Source of the DNA: Omphiscola glabra
Taxonomy: Eukaryota > Mollusca > Gastropoda > Lymnaeidae
Direction of reading: 5' to 3'
DNA length: 64,000 nt
NCBI GenBank assembly: GCA_964017045.1
Contig: OZ024802.1
Span: forward strand, 6,928,413 to 6,992,412
Under the pieces are notes generated by a model. The model had not been told where the DNA came from. It made no database searches and saw only the letters and a list, made by a program, of their open reading frames with translations. The translations under genes and the position numbers were made by a program. Below, one piece after another: positions 11,801 to 23,800 of the stretch. The first letter of the stretch is position 1. The number at the start of each line of letters is the position of its first letter.

Positions 11801-14800
11801 TCAAAATGAATATCACACATGAATGAATTGAATTAACCTAGCGATTCAAATTTTATTTTTGAAAAAATTATAACAAAACTAATTATACAAATACAAATAT
11901 TACAATTCCACTAGTTCTTCTTCCACAAAACTGTTTACATTTGCATGGGCTAATTGAAGTTCATTTTTTTGGAAATAAAGGACAAGTAGGTCATCATGCA
12001 GCTGTGAGCGGTTTTCGCAGAGTATGAGTCATACAACATACGATGGCAGCTAGACGTCGATAAATAATAAATAAACTTCTGGTAGATGACAGAAAACCCC
12101 ATTCACTTTCGACCAGAAGGCCGAAAGTCTCAATCACTTTCGGCCGAATCCGAAATTAAACCGAAATTTAACTTTGGCCACCTAATCGAAATTAGGCCGA
12201 AATGATCAAATGGCCACTTTCGGCACTGAAACCGATGCCAAAGCCGAAATTCGGTTGGTCTCTACTATAATTTATAGTATAAAACTTTTAAAAGATATTT
12301 ATTCAACCCATTAGACTTCCGCTGTGTACATGCGACTTAATCTTTATTTATTTATTTCTTCAGAAATTTAAGCCGATTTTCCAGAAGGTAATTTTCTGAA
12401 GTTTTATACGTTACAATTATTGCATGCTAAAAACAAAAATGTTAACAAATTTTAACTTGTTGGGGAAAGTGGTGGGAGTTCTTAGTAGACGATTCTGGGT
12501 AGGGAAAGTTGTAGGGAGCTCTAGGTAGGGAGTTCTTGGTAGGGAGTTCTTGGTAAGGAGTTCTGGGTAGGGAGTTCTGGGTAAGGAGTTCTGGGTAGGG
12601 AATTCTGGATAGGGAATTATGGGTAGGAAAAGTGGTAAAGAGCTCTTGATAGGGAGTCCTTGGAAGTGAGTTCTTTGTAGGGAGTTGTGGGTAGGGCATT
12701 CTTAGTAGGGAGCTCTTGGTAGGGACTTTTTGGTATTGAGTTCTGGGTAGGGAGTTCTGGGTAAGGAGTTCTTGGTAGGGAAAGTGGTAAAGAGCTCTTG
12801 GTATGGAGCTCTTGGTAGGGAGTTCTTGGTGTTGAGTTCTGGGTAGGAAATTCTGGGTAAGGAGTTCTAGGCAATGAATGTGGAAGGGAGCTCTTAATAA
12901 GGAGTTCTTGGTAAGGAGTTCTTGGTAGGGAGTTCTTGGTAGGGAAAACGGTAGGGAGGTCTTGGAAGCTCACTGTTAAGATCGCAATGTTCCCATTTTA
13001 ATATGACAAATTGTTTGTTAACCTCTGTAATATTTATCAATTCTTAATGGGAGCCAAACTATTTGTTGTTTTTTCGACTTTAATTTAATTCAAAAACCAT
13101 TTTACTTTTTAAAGCTTAAGAACACAACAAAAATATATGAGCAACACTTCATGTGGGTCAGAGGTTAGCAACAAGCGGCCCGCTGAAACGATTAATGCGG
13201 CCCGCAAGATTTTCTGCGAGTTAGATTAATGTTTTCATAAAAAGTATAATTTGCGGTTGAGGATCTTTAAAAGACTGAAAATTAATAATTGCAGCGTAAT
13301 AATGTCAAACTAATTATTTTAATCAAAGCAATTAAAATAATATTTTTTGTGCACATTTGCAAACTTAAATCGGGATGAATATTTGAATTCTATCTTTATA
13401 ATGAAGTATTTAGAAAAGTTATCATGCGGCTCGCCAATGAAAAGTAATTTCCTTGGGCCCTATGTGCAAAAAAGGTTGCCAACACCTGATATAGGTCCTT
13501 AAGCAAAATTCAACAATCAAAATTTAGCGGTAAAGGGCCGTACGATGGGGGTGAAGGGGCCATTCGACCCGGGCACCAACATCAGGGGCGCAAATATCGT
13601 ATTTAATAGGACCTTTATACTGAATTAAACGATAAAATGACATGAGAAGGTGCTTCAAAATCGTTTTTCATTTACTGGTCCGCCCTAAGGGGCACTTTTT
13701 TTCTAAACATTGGCGGGCGCCCTTTTCAGGTTTAGCCCCCAGTTCACCGCATTTCCTCGTCACGCCCCTGATGCCGCATTCAATCTGATGCTTGTTAAAA
13801 TGGGCAATACATTCTCAAACTTGTAATAACTTTATCAAGACAACATCGCAGACTCTCTATGTATTTCTAAGACATCATTCCAATTTGTCCCATGTAGCAC
13901 GAAAAAGCTGAAGTCACTCTGAAGGACCTTGATGCAGAACTAGAGGAACTTGGATTATGGCCCCTTATTCCGGCAACGAACCGAAAAGAATTTGCGGCCC
14001 GATTGAACCTAAGGCCTGTCAGCAGCATTACGTATAATGAGTTCCTCGGAATAGTAAGTTGGATTCAATATGATGTGAATTTGACATTGACATTAGCTAC
14101 TGCAATTTGCTATTAACATTAACTACTGCCTTTTGACTTAACATTAGCTACTGCCATTCGACATTAACATTAGCTACTGCCATTTGCCTTAACATTAGCT
14201 ACTGCCATTTGAAATTAACATTGGCTAATGCCATTTGCCTTAACATTAGCTACTGCCATTTGAAATTAACATTAGCTACTGCCATTCGACATTAACATTA
14301 GCTACTGCCATTTGATATTAACATCAGATAATGTCATTTGACATTGACATAAGCTACTGCCATTTGATATTAACATCAGCTAATGTCATTTGACAATGAC
14401 ACAAGCTACTGCCATTTGACATTAACACTAGCTACTGCTATTTGATATTAATATCAGATAATGTCATTTGACATTGACATAAGCTACTGCAATTTGCCAT
14501 TAACTTTAACTACTGCCTTTTGACTTAACATTAGCTACTGCCATTTGCCTTAACATTAGCTACTGCCATTTGAAATTAACATTGGCTACTGCCATTTGCC
14601 TTAACATTAGCTACTGCCATTTGTCATTAACATCAGCTACTGCCATTTGACATTAACTACTGCAATTTGCCATTAACATTAGATAGGTTGATAAAATTAC
14701 TGGCTAGTAGACCCCCTTCCCCCCTCCCGTCGACTCTTTTTTTCTTCATATCTCAACTGAAGTGTATGGCAGTAACTCCAATCTTATTGTATGCAAAAAT

Positions 14801-17800
14801 ATGATTATGATTTCACGAACTCGGCCAAATCTTAGCCTCTAACTCTAACTCTAACTCTTTTAGATCATAAGCAATCAAAAAAAGCAAAAAGTTGTTCGAC
14901 GCATGACCAACGCCTTCATTGGACAGTTGCTCCAAAAAGACCAACGGAAAGACTTCTTGGTACACTACACGTGTTGGCCCCCGCCATTGTTTATTCCAAT
15001 TGTCAGCGTTGTCGAGGTGAGAAGGGCACTTCCTGTGGCTTGTTGGTCAATAGGTTTGACAGACATCAAGTCTAGATTTTTCTTTAAACAAAGTCAAAAG
15101 TGAAGATTTCACCCATTTACTGCCTACCCCACAGTTGACCACGTTTGTGATGTACGTGATAGCCCTCCGCAGACAAGGTGTCACGGTGACTATGGTTGAC
15201 GGTTTCCCTAGAGACAGCCCATACATCTATCATTCCAGGCGGCGTTACGAAGCTTGGCGGTTCTTGTCTTACATGTTGGTGCACAAAGGGTAGGTAATGA
15301 GCTTTGCTCTGTTTGTCTCGCAGCGATATCCCTTTATACAATTACAATAAGGCTGCGACTATTCGCACCCGGGTACCAGAAGTCAGGGCCGTCTTAACAA
15401 CATAGGGGGCCCTGGGCACAGCAATGCACTGGGGCCCCCTAACAACACAACATACCTGTGTCGCGAGAAGGGGGCGAAGGGGGCACTCACCAAATGCTCA
15501 AACAGGGGGGGGGGCAAACAGTTGCTGATTCCCACCAACTCACCAAGATGAATAAAAATGTAAAATAAAAATAAACATTAAATTAAGTTAAATTACGATG
15601 AATTCAATTTATTGATCCGAAAATCAAAATCTTTCAAAATCAATAATAGTTTTAAAACGTTATCGGAAATAAACTAAAATAATAACAGATGATGATAAAG
15701 TACAATTATTGACAGATAGAAAGAATAAATTATTTAATATAAATCAACACAATGGCTTTATTATTTGTTAATTGTCCATGGTCTTAAGGATGTCATTTTC
15801 CATGTACATACGTGTAAGACAGCTCAGACGTTTTTGTCTCACTGTATTGCGAAGCTGATTTTTTATGAGCATGAAAATGAACGATACCCTGTACAGTGGG
15901 TGATCATCACGGACATGAAGACTCTGTGCGCAATTTCAAAATTAGGAAATACAGATGTCAAGTTGTCTGTCATTATTTGTTCATTCAAAGCAATAATAGT
16001 GTCACAATTTTCATAAAGAACCAGGTAGTTCTTGAAATCCTTCCATTCATTTAATAGGTCATCCTTATTAAGGTCTTTGTGAAACATATGAGCTAGATCT
16101 TTACACTTTTTATTTAAGTCATCGGAATCAATTGTTTTTAATTTTGTAAATTTTCAATCCAAAAATAAGCTTGTTTACATTGTGTCAGGCCAGAGTTCAG
16201 GGAGTCCAAAATATGGAGAAAAGTTTTGATCTTATCAAATTGATCGATCTGTCACTTCTGCTGGTCCATCATATCTACTTAGACTTCGATTTCGTTTCAT
16301 ATACTCCAATTCTGGACACATTCTCCTGGCCTTACGTTAATAATTACTAAACTTTTCTCTAATTTCTTGAAGATAGGAGTTCAGAGACTCAAGAAGTTTT
16401 ATGGCTACATGTATGTCAGCATATTTTGACTGCATGAAAAAATTGTCAAAAAGATCGTTTCAGGTTGTCCATTTTCTTGCTTAGTCCTTCTGCCTCACGC
16501 CTCGTACTCACTTCCTGATCAGTGTCAGCTTAGCCCTTTTACCTCACGCCTCGTACTCACTTCCTGATTAGTGTCAGCTTAGTCCTTCTGCCTCTCGCTT
16601 CGTACTCACTTCCTGATCAGTGTCAGCTTAGTCCTTCTGCCTCACGCCTCGTACTCACTTCCTGATCAGTGTCAGCTTAGTCCTTCTGCCTCACGCCTCG
16701 TACTCACTTCATGATCAGTGTCAGCTGATATAGAATTCATCGCATCTTGAATTTTTTTGAAACCTTCATGCAGAGTATGGACGGCATCAAAATGTGCTGA
16801 CCATCTTGTGTCAGACAGACGCTTTACGACAACGAGAGATTTTCTTAAAAGGAAGATACCAGAACATTCAATCGCTGTGTAGAAACTGAGAAAAGGGTAT
16901 ATAGGCGCTGAACAAAGTCAAAGAATTTTCCAACTTGTAGACAACACTGCTGCTTTTAAGCCCACTAAGTTTAGGCTGTGTCCAGCATGAGGGTACACTC
17001 TGCCTCATTTCGGAAGGTTGCAGTCATGATTCTGACACAATGCTGGCCCACTGCGAACCCAGTACTAAACTGTACAAGTATTCTTAATATTCCATAGCCT
17101 GTGATTTGTGTCGTGAATCACACTCTCGTTTTCCGATACAGTTTTGTGTGTTTCATCTTTTGCAATTTGCAGGGGAGGAATAGTTAATGGTATGCCTGGA
17201 ACTGGATTGCTGGATAAAATTGTGGATGTAGATGACGCTACTGTATTTTGAGGAGCAGAACTAGTAAACTCTTTTGCGCTTGGATTCAACCAAGATGTTA
17301 ATTTTCCAAGTTTAATCTTTTTCCTTGTCACCTCTGCAGCTCTTAGTCTCTTCTGTGCTCCACTCCTAAAACTACGTTTCATTTCCCCTTAAAGGGCTAT
17401 ACACCTAGAAGCATATAAATTTGTTCTAAATATTTGTATTGTAATAGTGGCGATCCGTTCAAAAGATAATTAAAAAAAAATAATAAACGTAATTATTTTT
17501 AATAAAGTATTTGTCTGCCCTTTCCAACTCACAAGTGCCCGACTATAAAAACGATCATTGGGAAATGACTGATATGATGCAATCAATCAAATCGATCTAT
17601 GTGTTTGAGCTATACTGTGTAATGTAAGATTAACATGACTTTCAGATTTTAACAGTGACTGCAAATGATTATTATACCTAAACACCTAAATATTTCTGCC
17701 TTCAGCTCAAATCTACGGTGACTTTTGGGTTCTATTTATTTTCTAAATATGTTTTTCAGACACAGAAAACCATATAATTTTTAGTCTAGAAATAATAAAT

Positions 17801-20800
17801 CTATTTGTTTGTTATATTTATAATAAATTTACTTTGAAAAGAATTATTCATTGGTGACCTACAAATTCCTTTATATAATGCTAATTAACTTCAGTCGTAC
17901 TTTAACTGGTGCTAGAATAGACTTTTCTTCACTTATTGCCCTAGCTGTGCCGTAGTTAGGGTTATTACCGCCCAGGGACAACATCTTTGTCTAACATGAT
18001 TGTAAACATAAATTCTTACCTTACTTTTATTTCGATTCATATCTGGGAAATGTAAAACTACCACAAATGACATCCGAATAGCATTGAGTCTAATGGGACC
18101 CGGGTCCGAATGGGGGCGCTGCGTGTCCGTGTCCATTTTTACTAAATTTCATGTGTGGTAGTTTATTTTAGTTCAACTGAAGAATTGAGTTTACAAACAT
18201 ATAGTCCATTCAATTATCTTTCATTCGATACCTCATTTTGTCTTACAAACCCATAAATAATATTTTAAATTGTTTTGTAATCCCAACCTCTCACTTCTGG
18301 TACCCGGGTACGAATAGCCACTTCGTTACAATAAACGTAAATTAAAAAACAAAATTCAAGGGTTAACAATACAAGAAACATAAAAACTCACTATCTTAGT
18401 AATTAAAAGATGAGGACTAAACAATCAATCATAACATTGACACATTGACGGAAAAACTTCAAAGATCTTCAGTCCATTTTCTGAATTTAATCATAGCTTG
18501 ATTTTATAGAGATATTGCTGCATATGTATTTTATAAATAAAATTAGCGTATTGCTATGTTGGTACAATATTTTATAGAGATATTTCTGCATATGCGTTTT
18601 ATAAATAAAATTAGCGTAAGTATTTGTTAAGTTGGTAAAATATTTCGCATGCAACATTTACAACGGGACGAATTTCTGGCCGATGAAAAAAAAAATTAAT
18701 ATCCATTACATATTTTTTGAACAAGACTCTCACTATTTCTTAAATTATGGGTCTTAAAAATGTTTATATGTAAAAAGTATGGCTACAAAAAATCATATAT
18801 TAACAGAAGACGGAAAAAAATAATTTCAAATAATAATTATTATTTAAAATTTGTGTATATTTTAATTTCGAGACATCTGGTCTAATCACATTTTCAGGTA
18901 TCTTCATATTGTCGGCAATATTTCAATGCAGGTTATTTTTGGCATTCCTTTAGAGATGGTACACAAAGGACACAGAGTTGCATTGGTTTATATTTTTGGG
19001 GTCATTGCAGGTAGGTTTTGGGGCTCTATGCAGCCTTGCGGGTAGAATTTGGGGGCAATTACAGGTAGACTATGGCGCCTGCCAGTTTTTGTAATGTAAA
19101 ACGTATGTTTGGCTTAGGGTACAATTTATCCTGATTCGGGAATTATTAGGTTTCTTATTTTTAGATCTAGTTAACTTTCCTCAATGAACTTGACCTTGAT
19201 GAACAAATAGGTGTTGGAGCGAGGGGAGCATCCCACTGAGACGTCATATCTGTGGGCGCAATTTCTCATGCACATTATATGCATTAGTCTATACCTTCTG
19301 TAACTTCTCTCTGTCTATTCACCCCTTTCGATAGCTTCGCTCCTCCGCAAACTGACGTATTCCATCTGTCCCCAAGACTCGCACAAAAACACACGGTGAA
19401 TGATCTTTCTCTTTCAGTGCCCCCAAACAATGGAATTCTCTTCCACTTCACATCTGCAATATAACAACCATCACAGCCTTCAAAACTGCATTCAAAACAC
19501 ATCTTTAAACTCTACTATCCTGTCTGATTACCACCCCCCCCATCCCTGACCGATAAACGATGCTGCTGGGTGTCGTCCATGGCTTGACATGTAAATAATT
19601 ATGGAATGGTTGGAGTGAATAATTAATTTAATTAATGTATGTTAATTTTTAAGTCAATGATTATGTTTGTTAAAGTGTATGTACAGCGTGGTGAGCCCAG
19701 CTCTAGGCAGGGGTACGACGCTTAATAAAGCTATTGATAATAATAATAACAATAATGTCCCGGGTGCAGCTTTTGCTTACCACGGCACTGGTTCTGAAAA
19801 TGTTGAACAATTGTGCTGCAGATTTATACTAATGATATAACATTTCTAAAAGTTAAATGCAAATTAAATGTTATATGTCTTGTAAATAAATGGATTCTGA
19901 CAACACAATTAGATCTGAAGACACAATTAGTTCTCAAGATACAATTTGTTCTGACGATACAATCAGTTCTGAACGTAATTTTGAGAAGATAAAAGTGGTA
20001 GTTATTTTTCGTTGTAAGGGTAAAAATGGTTAAAATTTCAGATATCTGTACATTTAAAGAGGTTTTTTAATTGTAGACATTTGGTTAGCTCTTGAGATAT
20101 TACAGGGTGTAGAATAGAAACATGTTTCAGACATTCAGTTGTAATTAAATGACTAAAGGTCAAGTCTAAATTATTACATCGCTTACTTACACTATGTAAT
20201 GTTAGGTCATGGCACTCTTCAGGCAGCTTGACCAGTTCCATAACGGACCCATGGGTGTCTCTTGTTGGGGCAAGTGGTGGTGTATATGCTATGCTGGGTG
20301 CCCACATAGCGTCCGTCATCATAGTAAGTCATAGCGTCCGTCATCATAGTAAGTCATAGCGTCCGTCATCATAGTAAGTCATAGCGTCCGTCATCATAGT
20401 AAGTCATAGCGTCCGTCATCATAGTAAGTCATAGCGTCCGTCATCATAGTAAGTCATAGCGTCCGTCATCATAGTAAGTCATAGCGTCCGTCATCATAGT
20501 AAGTCATAGCGTCCGTCATCATATAAAGTCAAAGCTTCAGTTATCTTTAAAGGAATGACAACAGTTGTCAAGTAAGTTATTCGTGAGTGACATGTGTACC
20601 ACACCTCTAGCATCTGTCTTAATGGACATTTGTGCTATACCTCTAACATCTGCCTTTAGGGACATTTGTATCACTTCTAAAATTTGTCTTGAGTGACAAA
20701 TGTAGGTACCTCTAACATTAAATTTCAGTCACAATTGTACCATACCTCTAACATGTGACTTAAATGACATTTATTCCATACCTCTGAAATCTACCTTGTG

Positions 20801-23800
20801 TGAAATTTGTAACATACCTCTAAAATCTGCCCCTCGTGACATTTGTACCATACCTCTAATGTCGACCTTGAGTGACATTTGGGTCATACATCTAAAAATC
20901 TGCCCTGAGTGACATTTGTGCCATGCCTCTAACATCTGCCTAAATCAGCCTTCAGTGGCATTTGCAGCATAACTTTAAGATCTGCCTTGAGTGACATTTG
21001 TGCCATCAGTCTAAAATTTGATGTCATTGACATTTTTTACACAAAATTCACGACTAAGATGAGTGTCTGTACATGTTTAACATCTAATCTTAAACTCTAT
21101 TCACATAAATTTCTATGACAAATTAAATACGATATGTAGCAATATAAGACATGAGTGAACTCAGATTTGGTGTTTTTTTTATTTCGGTGTGGGGGAGAGA
21201 AAATTGATAAAAAATCCTTCCTGATTTATTACTCGTAGTGCAGGTGTGGTGCAAATATTAATTTACAATATTTAAAAAAAAAACTATTCATAACAATAAC
21301 TATTTTCGAACTTAACTCAATAAATAGAAATTGTGTTGTTTGTTCATCTTAATAGAATTGGAAGGAGATGAACTACAAGTGCTTGAATCCGGAAAAAATA
21401 TTTCTTAAAATTGATACGTTTAACATTCGTCTGCTACTGAGTGCTCCAATACGGCTTACATTTTTCACACTGCTTAGTGAGTGATCTTTTTTACACTGCT
21501 TAGTGAGTGATCTTTTTTTAAAAAGAAACTGAGTGAGTGATATTTTTTTTTACAGTACTGAGTGATTGGTATTTTTCACCATGCTGAGTGAGTGATATTT
21601 TTCACTATGCTCAGTGAGTGATATTTTTCACTATGCTCAGTGAGTGATATTTTTCACTATGCTCAGTGAGTGATATTTTTCACTATGTTGAGTGAGTGCT
21701 ATTTTTTACAGTGCTGAGTTATATTTGAAACTGAGTAAGTGATATTTCTCGAAAGAAACTGAGTGAAAGATATTTTTCACAGTACTGCGTGAGTGATATT
21801 TGTCACAGTACTGAGTGAGTGATATTTTCACAGTACTGAGTGAGTGATATTTGTCACAGTACTGAGTGAGTGATATTTTCAGAGTATTGAGTGAGTGATA
21901 TTTTCACAGTACTGAGTGAGTGATATTTGTCACAGTACTGAGTGAGAGATATTTGTCACAGTACTGAGTGAGTGATATTTTCAGAGTACTGAGTGAATGA
22001 TATTTGTCACAGTACTGCGTGAGTGATATTTGTCACAGTACCCGTGAGTGACTTATATCTAGTTCGGGTTTGTTTACTTTGTATAAATCCCAAACTGTCT
22101 GTTGACCTGTAGGCACATAGTATAATATCGGGGGTGTGCGGGAAATGCTTGGGAACCCTGAGGGATGCGGCACTGCATAGTTGTTAGGAAACCGTGAGGT
22201 GAATGGTTGCTCGGTCGTCAAATGTTGCTTTCTTCTTTAGCCACGATGGACGTGGGAATGGCGCTGTACAGACGCTACACGGGTAGAGAATCAACTCGAG
22301 TAGGCATTGCCGCCCACGTTGGAGGCTGTATGGCTGGTGAGTTGGTATGTCTGGCTGCTGAGTTGGTTTGTCTGGGTGGTGAGTTGGTTTGTCTGGCTGC
22401 TGAGTTGGTTTGTCTAGCTGATGAGTGGGTTTGTCTGGTTGCTGAGTTGGTTTGTCTGGGTGGTGAGTTGGTTTGTCTGGTTGCTGAGGGTTTGTCTGGT
22501 TTCTGAGTTGGTTGTCTGGTTGGTGAGTTGGTTTGTCTCGCTGGTGAGATGGTTTGTCTGGTTGGTTTTTCTGATTGGTGAGTTGGTTTGTCTGGTTGGT
22601 GAGTTGGTTTTTCTCGTTGGTGAGTTGGTTTGTCTGTTTGGTGAGTTGGTTTGTCTGGTTGGTGAGTTGATTTATTTGGTTGCTGAGTTGGTTTGTCTGG
22701 TTGGTGAGTTGGTTTGTCTCGCTGGTGAGATGGTTTGTCTGGTTGGTTTTTCTGATTGGTGAGTTGGTTTGTCTGGTTGGTGAGTTGGTTTGTCTGGTTG
22801 GTGAGTTGGTTTGTCTGTTTGGTGAGTTGGTTTGTCTGGTTGGTGAGTTGATTTATTTGGTGGCTGAGTTGGTTTGTTTGGTTAATGATTTGGTTTGTCT
22901 GGCTTCTGAGTTGGTTTGTCTGGTTGCTGAGTTGGTTTGTCTGGTTGGTGAGTTGGTTTGTCTCGCTGGTGAGATGGTTTGTCTGGTTGGTTTGTCTGAT
23001 TGGTGAGTTGGTTTGTCTGGTTGGTGAGTTGGTTTGTCTGGTTGGTGAGTTGGTTTGTCTGTTTGGTGAGTTGGTTTGTCTGGTTGGTGAGTTGATTTAT
23101 TTGGTTGCTGAGTTGGTTTGTTTGGTTAAGGATTTGGTTTGTCTGGCTTCTGGGTTGGTTTGTCTGGTTGGTGAGTTGGTTTGTCTGGCTGGTGAGATGG
23201 TTTGTCTGGTTGGTTTTTCTGATTGGTGAGTTGGTTTGTCTGGTTGGTGAGTTGGTTTGTCTGGCTTCTGAGTTGGTTTGTCTGATTGGTGAGTTGATTT
23301 GTATGGTTGGTGAGTTTGTTTGTCTGGTTGGTGAGTTGGTTTGTTTGGTTGCTCAGTTGGTTTGTCTGGTTGGTGAGTTGATTTGTTTGGTTGCTGAGTT
23401 GTTTTGTCTGATTGGTGAGTTGATTTGTTTAGTTGGTGAGTTTGTTTGTTTGGTTGCTGAGTTGGTTTGTCTGGCTGGTGAGTCGATTTGTCTGGCTGGT
23501 GAGTTGGTTTGTCTGGCTGGTTAGATGGTTTGTCTGGCTGGTCAGTTTGTTTGTCTGCTTGTTAAGTTGATTTGCTGGTTGCTGAGTTGGTTTGTCATGT
23601 TGCTGAGTTGGCTTTTCTGGCTGGTGAGTTGGTTTGTCAAGCATGTGAGTTGGTTTGTCTGGCTGGTGAAATGGTTTGTCTGGCTGGTGAGTTGGTTTGT
23701 CTGGCTGGTGAGATGGTTTGTCTGGCTGGTGAGATGGTTTGTCTGGCTGGTGAGTTGGTTTGTAATTTAATTTGTCTGGCTGGTGAGGTGGTTTGTCTGG

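Larger units (their letters stand above)
15351..18325. mobile_element. 3-kb inverted-repeat DNA element in rhomboid intron 4
   Basis: Inverted ends of about 30 bp share ctattcg, acccgggtaccagaagt and flanking bases (left 15351-15383, right 18293-18325). The 9-bp sequence ttacaataa directly flanks both sides (15342-15350 and 18326-18334). A 9-bp duplication suggests a MULE-like element. A decayed hAT transposase lies inside, abutting the left end. No transposase of the outer element is recognisable. Confidence 0.6.

Noticed and set aside
14830..14860. Telomere-like repeat
   Set aside because: The ctaact words are too few and serve as the pyrimidine tract of a real acceptor.
20306..20530. CRISPR array
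   Set aside because: The repeat is contiguous with no unique spacers, and the context is a eukaryotic intron.
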